Source: RGIG1828 sp045654685
GTDB lineage: Bacteria; Bacillota; Clostridia; UMGS1810
Direction: 5' to 3'
Assembly: GCA_045654685.1 (NCBI GenBank)
Contig: JAZONV010000023.1
Coordinates: 1 to 64,000, forward strand
DNA length: 64,000 nucleotides
Part shown: piece by piece, positions 1 through 7,346 of the stretch
Numbering within the stretch: position 1 is the first letter of the stretch
Layout of the letters: each line of letters starts with the position of its first letter
The notes under the pieces: model-generated
What the model was told of the DNA's origin: nothing
What the model saw: the letters and a program-made list of their open reading frames with translations, nothing else
Databases searched by the model: none
Made by a program: the position numbers and the translations under genes

Positions 1-139
1 TCGTCAGACCGAGGTTTTGCCTCCGACTTCCTTCAGACTCCGCCTCACGACGGACGCCCTTGCCTTCAGCTAACAGTTCCTACTGCCAAGCCTGTAGCGG
101 ACTTTCACCGCCAAGTTATTACGCATGCCGAGCGCACAC
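1..139 (-). mobile_element. Group II intron, 5' end (partial)
   Basis: Read on the minus strand, the segment starts GTGTGCGCTCGG at 139, matching the GUGYG start of bacterial group II introns. It then carries typical domain I blocks: GGTGAAAGTCCGCTACAGG, GGAACTGTTAGCTGAAGGC, GGGCGTCCGTCGTGAGGC and TCTGAAGGAAG. The rest of the ribozyme and any maturase lie beyond the left edge. The intron starts a few bases after the T-run of a terminator hairpin, which is the preferred target of class C introns. The class is inferred from that context only. Confidence 0.86.
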
Positions 140-142
140 CAC

Positions 143-179
143 AAAAAAGGTTGTCTCTTTAAGGAGGCAACCTTTTTTT
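143..179 (-). terminator. Intrinsic terminator of the SLH protein gene
   Basis: A 15-bp stem (AAAAAAGGTTG... paired with ...CAACCTTTTTT, with one GU) and a short loop are followed on the minus strand by six T residues. It lies about 50 bases past the SLH gene stop and just ahead of the group II intron. Confidence 0.85.
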
Positions 180-227
180 GTATATATTTGATATGTGATT
201 ATCTTTTAGAATTTTTACTTTTTTATG

Positions 228-3200
228 TTACTGTCCTATTTCTGATATCTTCATACTCAGATTCCAGAGTCCGTCATCAGTAGAAAATGTGAGATATTCT
301 CCCAAAGCTGCATCCACACCGAAAACCATGCCTGTAACACCTTCCAATACAGGAATTCCATCTGAGTATATATTGAATTTTCCAGATACTGCGGATTTAT
401 CAATATTTATGGTCTCAGTAAGTTCAAACGTGAACTGAGAAATCTGCGACGATATGGTTGGTGCCGTAAATTCGCCTTCTATCTTCACCTCATCACCTTT
501 GGGAGTGTAGGTAACTGTCATGTTTCCCTCAGGAAGATTATACATATCATCAACTATGGCAGGGCCTTTAAGATTTTTAAGATATCCGTTTGCAAAATAT
601 GTCTTTCCGCCGGACCATTTTTCCTGCTCCTGCAAATCTTTGTCTCTTGGCTGAATTTCGGGTATTGAAGGATTCTTTCCGTTGTCTGACAGTAATTTTT
701 TAAAATACATTTCTATGGAGCCTCCCCACTTCAGCCATGCTTCACTATCGGAAACAACACAGTCTGCGGTCATATATTGATTAATATATATAGGCTGACC
801 GTTTTTGTATATATCCATATATACTCTGTAGACATATCCATGGGAATTTCTGTTTACAAAATATATTGAACGACTTTCAACTGTATACACATCCTCATCA
901 CATTGACACACAGCATATATATATGTATCATCAACTGCATTATTCCCTGATGACACTATCATCTTTCCGCCAAGACGCTCATCTTCCGTTACATACACAA
1001 GGTATTCTTCTGAATCAGATTGGAGATTTTTTATTTTTAGTTCCGAAAGTTCAGATGCGGTTAAAGTAAGGTATTCACCATTATCAGAGTTTATTATGAG
1101 CTTGTAGTATTCCGGTAAATCATCATCAGTTATTCCGTATACGGTTTTTATCGCTCTGTACAACAGAGTTATCGCCTCTGCTCTGGTTAATTTTTCATTT
1201 GCATGAAGCTTTCCACCATATCCCATAACCAGTTCTTCCTCAACGGCTCTCTGAACATAAAGTCGGGTTTGTGAATCCAACAGGCGATTATCTGCGAAAT
1301 TTTCAAGAACGTATCCATTTTCTTCATCGCCCGGTTCAAGCCCACACGCCTTTACCAGCTCAGCAATGACATACTGACGCAGTGCCGGTGCGGCTGATGT
1401 GTTTGAACTATCATAGAAAAACAGTCTCTTTAGCAGAAGTGCAAAATGCTCATAGGTTATGTAGTCATCCGGTGCACAAAGCCCCGAGCCAATTCCCCTT
1501 ACTATGCCTGCATAATAAAACCTTCCCACATCCTCAAATGCCCAGTGGTCGGGAGTAACATCTGAAAACACCTGCTTTGGTCTTTCGGATTCTCCCTTAG
1601 GTGTTTCATCGGGTATTGTATTATCCCTCATCTGAGTTGTTTTTTCTATCTTTATTTCTTTTCCCACGGGCAAATTCATATTGATATTTTCGGGACTTGC
1701 AGATTTTGAAGAGTCAGCTTTTTGGTATAAAGAAACTGTCAAATCATCATTTCTGTTATAATCAATCCATCTGTCCCAGCTTAAGCTTATTGCTCCGCCC
1801 TTTTCAAAGCAATGAGGTATGGGGGTATTGTTATCTATTCCTATATTATCCGTAACATATACATTATCACCTGTCCAGTTATAATACTTTTCGACAAGTG
1901 TATATGACTTCCCATTTCCGGACAAGGTAATCCACGATCTTTCATTGTCATCATAGTTTACAACGGCTTTTACCTTGCCATTTTCACATACCTCTCCTAT
2001 CCATGTTTCCATTTGAGCTTTATCGGGAGAAAATTCAAATTCTGCACTATATCTTGTCTTTAAAAGGGTAATATCCTGATATTTTATAAAATCCGTTTCT
2101 TCTTCTGTAACCCAATCTTTAAAAAGCTTGTCAAACTGCTCAATTAGATTGGAACCAACAGAAACATAGTACCTTTCAAATTCAAGAAACTTTCTTCCAA
2201 ATATCTCTATGTAGTTTTCGTATATGCATACATAAAAGCTCTCGCCGCTGTCGTCGTTTTCAAAAAGCACCTGCAATGCCATACGACCCTGGTTTTCAGG
2301 TCTTGCATCTATTGGCTCAAGTTCAACGGTTTTCATAATAGATTGTATCTTTGCAGATATATCATACACATTTAGTTGATTCTTTCTTTTGACTATTTCC
2401 TTAGTTGTTCCTCCGCTGACATAAACGTAGCTCACCTGTTGTACATCGTATTTATCCGAATGAAGATATTTAAGCGCAGCATCCTCTTTTTCGAATTTGT
2501 CATCTTCTGTTTTGCTTTTTGACCTTTCAGATTCAAACACATTTTTTGTATCGGTCAAAAATTCAAATCCGGGATAGTCCAGAACTTCATCGCCTGCGGA
2601 TATATCATCAGAAGAAAAAGTCAGCTTTCTCTCATCAGATGATTTGATATGCTTTTCATAAAGACTAAGCTCAGCAATTTTCCCTTCTGAATCAGGTGTT
2701 ATCTCCACCTTCCACTCATATGCCCAGTTAACACTTTCGTCTTCAAGGATGAACATATCCGAATCATCAGGGCAGTACATAGTCTTACCATCAAATGTAA
2801 CCATATTATCCTTGGACTCATCTGATATCAGAACAAGATCTCTTCCCTCACCGAAAAGATCAAGAAAAGAATGAACTTGAGGTGTTTCAGAGGTTTCAGT
2901 TTTGTAGCTGCAAAATCCCCATGTCACATATCCGTTATTATACGGAATCTTACAGCTGTAAAGCTCCTCGTAGTCATAAACCGGTGTTCCTCTTTTTGAA
3001 ACACTTTCAGAAGATTCCCTGAATTTGGCATCAGCTATATATTCTGAAAATCTATCATTGAGCAGTTCATAAGTTGAGGAGTCTTTGAATTTATACACAC
3101 CCATCGCAAGACTATGACTATCGTTTTCTGCAAATGATATGTAAATCCTTATAATTTTAATTTCATTTTCATCAAAATATATTATCCACCTGTAATTTGT

Positions 3201-3545
3201 GTTATCCTCAACAAAGTCAAGCTTTGTGGCATTATGCATACTATAATTGCCTTCACTGAGTTCTTCAGATGTTCTTTGTGCTTCATACTCAACACTTTCT
3301 GCTGAGAAAGCAGTAGATATTATGCCTGCATCATCCTTTCCCAACTCAAAAGAAAAGATACCTTCTTCACTCGGGATTTCTACACCGATTCCTCCGTTTA
3401 CAGAAGGCTTAAAGCTGCCCGGAGTTTCAAGGGCATATATACGAACACCGTTTGAAACCGATACGGGTGTGTCTGCACAAACCCATAGCGCCATACTTTG
3501 CAAAGCAAAAATCATTACCACCAAAATACTTGTTATTTTTTTCAT
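228..3545 (-). CDS. Secreted SLH-domain protein, BlaI-regulon member
   Basis: This is a 1105-residue exported protein with an N-terminal signal peptide (MKK start, hydrophobic to about 20, AxA-like site near 24). Residues 30-640 are low-homology, beta-rich and acidic, and I do not recognise them. SLH modules follow: one at about 659-710 (FSDVTPDHWAFEDVGRF) and a more degenerate pair at about 720-800 (LTRAEAITLLYRAI), which would anchor it to cell-wall polymer. The last 65 residues (around SGKFNIYSDG) resemble the extracellular tail of the neighbouring BlaR1-like protein. The start is set by GGAGG nine bases upstream. Its promoter carries two BlaI-type dyads matching the one before the blaI-like gene, so it is probably the main target of that regulator. 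Substrate unknown. Confidence 0.85.
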   Translation of the reverse strand: MKKITSILVVMIFALQSMALWVCADTPVSVSNGVRIYALETPGSFKPSVNGGIGVEIPSEEGIFSFELGKDDAGIISTAFSAESVEYEAQRTSEELSEGNYSMHNATKLDFVEDNTNYRWIIYFDENEIKIIRIYISFAENDSHSLAMGVYKFKDSSTYELLNDRFSEYIADAKFRESSESVSKRGTPVYDYEELYSCKIPYNNGYVTWGFCSYKTETSETPQVHSFLDLFGEGRDLVLISDESKDNMVTFDGKTMYCPDDSDMFILEDESVNWAYEWKVEITPDSEGKIAELSLYEKHIKSSDERKLTFSSDDISAGDEVLDYPGFEFLTDTKNVFESERSKSKTEDDKFEKEDAALKYLHSDKYDVQQVSYVYVSGGTTKEIVKRKNQLNVYDISAKIQSIMKTVELEPIDARPENQGRMALQVLFENDDSGESFYVCIYENYIEIFGRKFLEFERYYVSVGSNLIEQFDKLFKDWVTEEETDFIKYQDITLLKTRYSAEFEFSPDKAQMETWIGEVCENGKVKAVVNYDDNERSWITLSGNGKSYTLVEKYYNWTGDNVYVTDNIGIDNNTPIPHCFEKGGAISLSWDRWIDYNRNDDLTVSLYQKADSSKSASPENINMNLPVGKEIKIEKTTQMRDNTIPDETPKGESERPKQVFSDVTPDHWAFEDVGRFYYAGIVRGIGSGLCAPDDYITYEHFALLLKRLFFYDSSNTSAAPALRQYVIAELVKACGLEPGDEENGYVLENFADNRLLDSQTRLYVQRAVEEELVMGYGGKLHANEKLTRAEAITLLYRAIKTVYGITDDDLPEYYKLIINSDNGEYLTLTASELSELKIKNLQSDSEEYLVYVTEDERLGGKMIVSSGNNAVDDTYIYAVCQCDEDVYTVESRSIYFVNRNSHGYVYRVYMDIYKNGQPIYINQYMTADCVVSDSEAWLKWGGSIEMYFKKLLSDNGKNPSIPEIQPRDKDLQEQEKWSGGKTYFANGYLKNLKGPAIVDDMYNLPEGNMTVTYTPKGDEVKIEGEFTAPTISSQISQFTFELTETINIDKSAVSGKFNIYSDGIPVLEGVTGMVFGVDAALGEYLTFSTDDGLWNLSMKISEIGQ

Positions 3546-3566
3546 AATGCATCCTCCTTTTTCGGT

Positions 3567-3618
3567 ATTACACGTGTAGTACGATTACATATTACAACTG
3601 TAGTACCGATTATGTCAA
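3567..3618 (-). promoter_or_regulatory. Promoter with two BlaI-type operators
   Basis: Minus-strand TTGACA (3618-3613), an 18-bp spacer and TAATAT (3594-3589) form a strong promoter for the SLH gene. Two dyads of the form ATTAC-N4-GTAGT lie at 3567-3580 and 3591-3604. One overlaps the -10 and the other covers the likely start site. The form matches the TACA-N2-TGTA core bound by the BlaI/MecI/CopY family. Confidence 0.8.
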
Positions 3619-3652
3619 CAAGTTTTTTTGTATTTAATATAAATGTAATATT

Positions 3653-5260
3653 TTAGCTAATGGTTTTTGTTTTTACATTAAATGAATAATCAAGATCTCC
3701 CTCTGCCTCGGAAAATGTTATGGATGAGGGCGTGGAGCTTACATATGCTCTTATGCTGTCTCCCACCAATTCACCGTCTTTATATACATTAAAATATCCG
3801 TGAAGAGATTTCTCATCTGATGAGATAAGTCCAACAGTATCTATTTTTATATTTCCTGTATTGCAAGCAAACCCACTTTGGGATTTGTCATCACTAAAAC
3901 GTGCTACGGCATCTTGTGAGGAATATGTATGTACCTTAGTTGGAGCTGTATTATTTTGAATCTCAGATGAATCTGCGGGCAATGTCGTTTGTGACGGCTT
4001 TAGTCCAGATTGTCCCGATTGGTGAGGTGTATTTTCTATGTTTACAATTTCGCTTTCTTCATTGCTATTGACTTCAGGATGTAACATCTTTTCCGTATCT
4101 TGTCTGTTTTCCTGCATTTGCTGAGCATGAGAGTCGGACTTTTCAGGATTTTGAATGTATCCTTGCTTTGCTTCGCTCATTTCCTGGTCAGTTGTCACAA
4201 TTTCTCCGACATCATCCGGCATCACTTGTTCATCATCAATTCTTTGACCAGCAACAATTGGCTGATTTATAAATTCCCCGGAAATAAATTCTGCAGTTCT
4301 TTGTGTCTCATCTGCCATAGCTCCGGTTAGAAAAGCTACACTAATTACCAAAACAAGAGGGAGAACCGATGCTCCAATTCTCTTCTTATCATAGCATATC
4401 AATACTTTAAACCTGATTCTAAGATTTGTGCTACTTGCCATGGGAGATACAAAATTGGTGTAATTTACATTTTGGCTGTATTGTGCCATATCAAGAAGAG
4501 CTTCTCCATATGTACCTAAATCTTTTTTTCCTGCTATTTTAAGCACCTGCTCATCACACACATTTTCAATATCCCTTCTTATGTATGATGCCATCACCCA
4601 CACTGCGGGATTAAACCAGTATAGCGCACAGAGAAGTATGAGAAAAAGATTTAAAAATCTGTCTTTCCTTTTTAAATGAATATATTCATGCAAAAAAACT
4701 TTTTCAAGCTGATTTGGAGAAAGTTTTTCCGATATCCAGTGCGGAACAAGAAGCTTTGGCTTTATAAACCCAATTACCATTGGAGATATGTCATTCATGC
4801 AAAAAAACATATTCGGCATAATTTTGAGCCTACTCATTGCAAACGAACTGGCTGCAATTTCTTCAATGACCGGGTCCGTATTGTTGTCGGGTTTTAATTG
4901 ATTTTGAAATCTTACATAAAAAACATATGGTATAACGATGCACAAAACCGCCCCAAGAATCCACAATATAAAAAAGTAGTTTATCTGTGTCGGAATATGA
5001 GTCTGTATCTGAGTTTCTGTCTGAGTAAATGTCATATAAACAGATTCATACACATCGCTTGGTATGTGGTTATACACGCTTATCGGACTGGTGAGGTTTT
5101 TCAAAACAACAAGACGAAGAACCACAGGCAACCACAAAAACAAATGTGCCTTAGGCGAAAGCTTTGAGATAAGAAGCCTTTTTATGATTATGACAACAGC
5201 TATAGCAACAGTTCCCATGAATGAAACAGAAATGAGTTGTTCTAAAAAATCATATGTCAC
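3653..5260 (-). CDS. BlaR1/MecR1-like M56 sensor metallopeptidase
   Basis: A 535-residue membrane sensor. Four N-terminal helices surround an M56 zinc peptidase domain with HEYIH at 191-195 and a downstream ENVCDE at 232-237, the usual extra ligand region. A fifth helix (about 296-313) leads outside. BlaR1 normally has a penicillin-binding domain there. Here there is instead a Gln/Ser/Glu-rich linker (316-460) and a small beta domain (469-535, LHGYFNVYKDG) similar to the C-terminus of the SLH protein. In this family, ligand sensing activates cytoplasmic proteolysis and relieves BlaI repression. The start overlaps the blaI-like stop by four bases, so the pair is translationally coupled. The signal is probably an envelope component rather than a beta-lactam (inference). 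Confidence 0.86.
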   Translation of the reverse strand: MTYDFLEQLISVSFMGTVAIAVVIIIKRLLISKLSPKAHLFLWLPVVLRLVVLKNLTSPISVYNHIPSDVYESVYMTFTQTETQIQTHIPTQINYFFILWILGAVLCIVIPYVFYVRFQNQLKPDNNTDPVIEEIAASSFAMSRLKIMPNMFFCMNDISPMVIGFIKPKLLVPHWISEKLSPNQLEKVFLHEYIHLKRKDRFLNLFLILLCALYWFNPAVWVMASYIRRDIENVCDEQVLKIAGKKDLGTYGEALLDMAQYSQNVNYTNFVSPMASSTNLRIRFKVLICYDKKRIGASVLPLVLVISVAFLTGAMADETQRTAEFISGEFINQPIVAGQRIDDEQVMPDDVGEIVTTDQEMSEAKQGYIQNPEKSDSHAQQMQENRQDTEKMLHPEVNSNEESEIVNIENTPHQSGQSGLKPSQTTLPADSSEIQNNTAPTKVHTYSSQDAVARFSDDKSQSGFACNTGNIKIDTVGLISSDEKSLHGYFNVYKDGELVGDSIRAYVSSTPSSITFSEAEGDLDYSFNVKTKTIS

Positions 5261-5640
5261 TTTATATCATCCTTTTCATACTTTTCAAGCATAAGTCTAA
5301 GTTCTTTTATTTCTTCTTTTGAAACATTTCCGCTTTGAACGAAGGCAGAAACGAAGTTCTTCACAGATCCGGAAAACATACGGTCAATAAAGCTTCGAGC
5401 CTCTTGTTTTGCACAATCCTTCTCGCTTATGGAAGCATAATAATTGTAAAAGGGTGTCCCGTCTTTTTTTTCTGCTCTTACTGCACCTTTTTTGCAAAGT
5501 CTGGAAATCAGGGTATGAACTGTTTTGGCGTTCCACTCCGATTTGTTATCGATTCTGTCTATAATCTCTCTTGATGTAAGCGGAGATTCTTTCCACAGTT
5601 CTTTCATTATAATCCATTCTGATGCTGCGATATGTACCAT
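5257..5640 (-). CDS. BlaI/MecI-family repressor
   Basis: A 127-residue winged-helix protein. Its N-terminus (ASEWIIMKELWKESPLTSRE) and wing (WNAKTVHTLISRLCKKGAV) are typical of BlaI/MecI/CopY, followed by the C-terminal dimerisation helices (SFIDRMFSGSVKNF). It should bind the TACA/TGTA-type dyads before its own gene and before the SLH gene as a dimer, and be cleaved or inactivated after signalling by the adjacent M56 protein. No beta-lactamase or penicillin-binding protein gene is nearby. A purine-rich GGAAGAAAA site precedes the ATG. Confidence 0.9.
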   Translation of the reverse strand: MVHIAASEWIIMKELWKESPLTSREIIDRIDNKSEWNAKTVHTLISRLCKKGAVRAEKKDGTPFYNYYASISEKDCAKQEARSFIDRMFSGSVKNFVSAFVQSGNVSKEEIKELRLMLEKYEKDDIK

Positions 5641-5672
5641 TTTTCTTCCTCCAAAAACATATTTACAATTAC

Positions 5673-5701
5673 ATATTACGTGTGTAATACGGAAAGGTCA
5701 A
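5673..5701 (-). promoter_or_regulatory. Autoregulated blaI-blaR promoter and operator
   Basis: Minus-strand TTGACC (5701-5696), a 17-bp spacer and TAATAT (5678-5673). A perfect dyad ATTAC-N4-GTAAT at 5675-5688 overlaps the -10, in the same position and form as operator 2 of the SLH gene. Confidence 0.8.
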
Positions 5702-5735
5702 TAATTTTATTTTTTTGTAATATTTTTGTATTATT

Positions 5736-5764
5736 AAAGAGGCTACATACAATGCAGCCTCTTT
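5736..5764 (-). terminator. Hairpin after capA-like gene
   Basis: A perfect 9-bp stem (AAAGAGGCT/AGCCTCTTT) with an 11-base loop lies 22 bases past the CapA-like stop. The T-tract on the minus side is weak (CTTTAATAAT). Confidence 0.6.
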
Positions 5765-5785
5765 ACGATATAATTATTCAAAATG

Positions 5786-6946
5786 TCAGTCCATATCTAT
5801 AATTGAATTGTCATATCCTTCAAATACACTTTCAACAATTTTCTTATATCTGTCTTTGGAAACTGCTATTCCCTGATTATTGAGTCCATGAGTTGAAAAC
5901 GCACTATCGGGCATATCTTTAAGCTTATATACAGAAAAGCTCTTATATGATGCATCATAATAGGTCACAACGGGAATGAAAGAATAATTATCTATACTAA
6001 CGTTCTCGCCATCAATTTTAAGAGTTACATCAGCAAGACCCCCAAGAAGATTTTTTTCTTCCATCTGTCTTGAAACAAAATTTCCAAGGGAATAATATAC
6101 AAGCATACGATTGCCGTTTTTTGATTCTATCCATTCAACAGGCCCTATAACATGAGGGTGAGAACCAACAATCAGATCAACTCCCAAATCACACATTTTT
6201 TGTGCCCATTCCTTTTGGGATGATTGAACACTTGTCAGATTTTCCTCTCCCCAATGCATAAAAGCAATTGTAAAGTCTGCACACTTGTTTGCAAAGGATG
6301 TATCACTTTTTATTCTCTCTTCGTCAATATAGTTCACCATATATTCTTTGCCCTCCGGCAATGTGAGGCCGTTTGTTCCATATGTATAGTTCAAAAGTGC
6401 AATTTTAGCCCCTTTGACCTCCATAATTTTCGGCACTTTCTGTTCGGCGGAGGTATGATTTATTCCAAGAACCTTAATTTCCGGATACTCATCCCAGAAT
6501 TCAAAGGTGTTCTCAATTCCATATGCCCACTTGTCAAGAACATGGTTTGATGCATGTAAAACAACATCAAAGCCTTCTTTTATCAAGGTTTTTCCGGCAT
6601 CTGACGGAGAGTTGAACAAAGGATATCCGCTATATCCGTATTCCTCACCTGCGAAAACCGTTTCCTGCCCTATTACGGCAATGTCGGCATCTTTGATATC
6701 AGGTTGAATTCTTTTGTAGAGATGCGAAAAATCATAGGTTCCATCACTTTTTTTGCAGTCATCAATTACCGGCATGTGCAAAAGATTGTCTCCAAGAGTG
6801 AGAACAGATATTGTGTTATCGGAATTATCTAATCCATCCCGGGATGCGGTTTCAGATGATTTTTTGCTGTCTGAACAAGATGTTGTACAAGTAAGTATTA
6901 CAACTGCCATAAGCATTGATGCAAGTTTTTTTAGTGTCATAGTCAT
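5786..6946 (-). CDS. CapA-family (PgsA-like) lipoprotein
   Basis: A 386-residue predicted lipoprotein with a hydrophobic leader and a lipobox-like TTSC near residue 24, followed by a Ser/Asp-rich linker. The body is a CapA-type metallophosphoesterase-like fold: GDNLLH near the start, DVVLHASNHVLD, FMHWGEE and VGSHPHVIGPVE, the conserved metal/active-site blocks of the family that includes poly-gamma-glutamate PgsA/CapA. No other polyglutamate synthesis genes are present, so a general envelope phosphoesterase role is as likely. AAAGGA precedes the first ATG closely. The ATG two codons later is an equally good start. Confidence 0.82.
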   Translation of the reverse strand: MTMTLKKLASMLMAVVILTCTTSCSDSKKSSETASRDGLDNSDNTISVLTLGDNLLHMPVIDDCKKSDGTYDFSHLYKRIQPDIKDADIAVIGQETVFAGEEYGYSGYPLFNSPSDAGKTLIKEGFDVVLHASNHVLDKWAYGIENTFEFWDEYPEIKVLGINHTSAEQKVPKIMEVKGAKIALLNYTYGTNGLTLPEGKEYMVNYIDEERIKSDTSFANKCADFTIAFMHWGEENLTSVQSSQKEWAQKMCDLGVDLIVGSHPHVIGPVEWIESKNGNRMLVYYSLGNFVSRQMEEKNLLGGLADVTLKIDGENVSIDNYSFIPVVTYYDASYKSFSVYKLKDMPDSAFSTHGLNNQGIAVSKDRYKKIVESVFEGYDNSIIDMD

Positions 6947-7002
6947 TAGTTCCTTTACTGATATTAACTAAAACTTACCACAATAGAATGTTTTTGTCAA
7001 TA

Positions 7003-7077
7003 TCAATCCTTAACTCTGAACAGCTTTTTAAGTATGCCTTTGAAAAACGATGGTGCATTCCACACTACTATTTTCAT
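7003..7077 (-). CDS. spoVM: Stage V sporulation protein SpoVM
   Basis: A 24-codon gene whose product begins MKIVVWNAPSFFKGIL and ends KLFRVKD. It matches the SpoVM pattern of a short beta-like start, a Pro, then an amphipathic helix with Lys/Arg and a Gly. In Bacillus, SpoVM is 26 residues, sits on the convex outer forespore membrane and anchors the SpoIVA ATPase that starts coat assembly. GGGGAGG lies about 9 bases upstream, inside the end of the preceding small gene. A shortened spoIVA is present at 45.4 kb of this window. Expression under sigma-E is expected from the family but was not demonstrated here. Confidence 0.82.
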   Translation of the reverse strand: MKIVVWNAPSFFKGILKKLFRVKD

Positions 7078-7083
7078 ATATTT

Positions 7084-7245
7084 CTACCTCCCCGTACAGT
7101 ATATTGCTATACATAGCATTACAATTAAAATACCTTCGATTATTGCTATTATCAGGGGAGGCATTATAAAGGCAAGAAACATGCCAAGAATAAAACTAAG
7201 AATGCAAAAGCCCCACAGTTTTTTCAAAATATTTCTGAAAAACAA
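7084..7245 (-). CDS. Small membrane protein upstream of spoVM
   Basis: A 53-residue protein starting at TTG, the only in-frame start placed correctly (8 bases) behind a strong GAGGAGG. It is almost entirely two hydrophobic stretches (FCILSFILGMFLAFIMPP and LIIAIIEGILIVMLCIAIY) after a basic N-terminus (RNILKKLW). The stop lies six bases before spoVM, so the two are probably co-transcribed. I know of no function. The linkage suggests a forespore-membrane role (inference). CATATAAT upstream, near 7285, resembles a sigma-E -10, but no convincing -35 was found. Confidence 0.6.
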   Translation of the reverse strand: MFFRNILKKLWGFCILSFILGMFLAFIMPPLIIAIIEGILIVMLCIAIYCTGR

Positions 7246-7346
7246 AACCCATACCTCCTCATAGTCAGTAGTCTACTTTCATTATATGAGGGTATGGGTT
7301 ATTTTGTTACTTTAGCTGTCGGCTATGCATCAGTACACATTAAACA

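Noticed and set aside
3653..5640. Beta-lactam resistance regulators
   Set aside because: The pair is BlaI/BlaR1-like, but there is no penicillin-binding sensor domain and no beta-lactamase or PBP gene nearby.
5786..6946. Poly-gamma-glutamate capsule locus
   Set aside because: A CapA-like protein alone, without the synthetase genes, does not support capsule synthesis.
7034..7264. Plus-strand 76-codon frame
   Set aside because: It is the shadow of spoVM and the 53-codon gene on the minus strand; it has no ribosome binding site.
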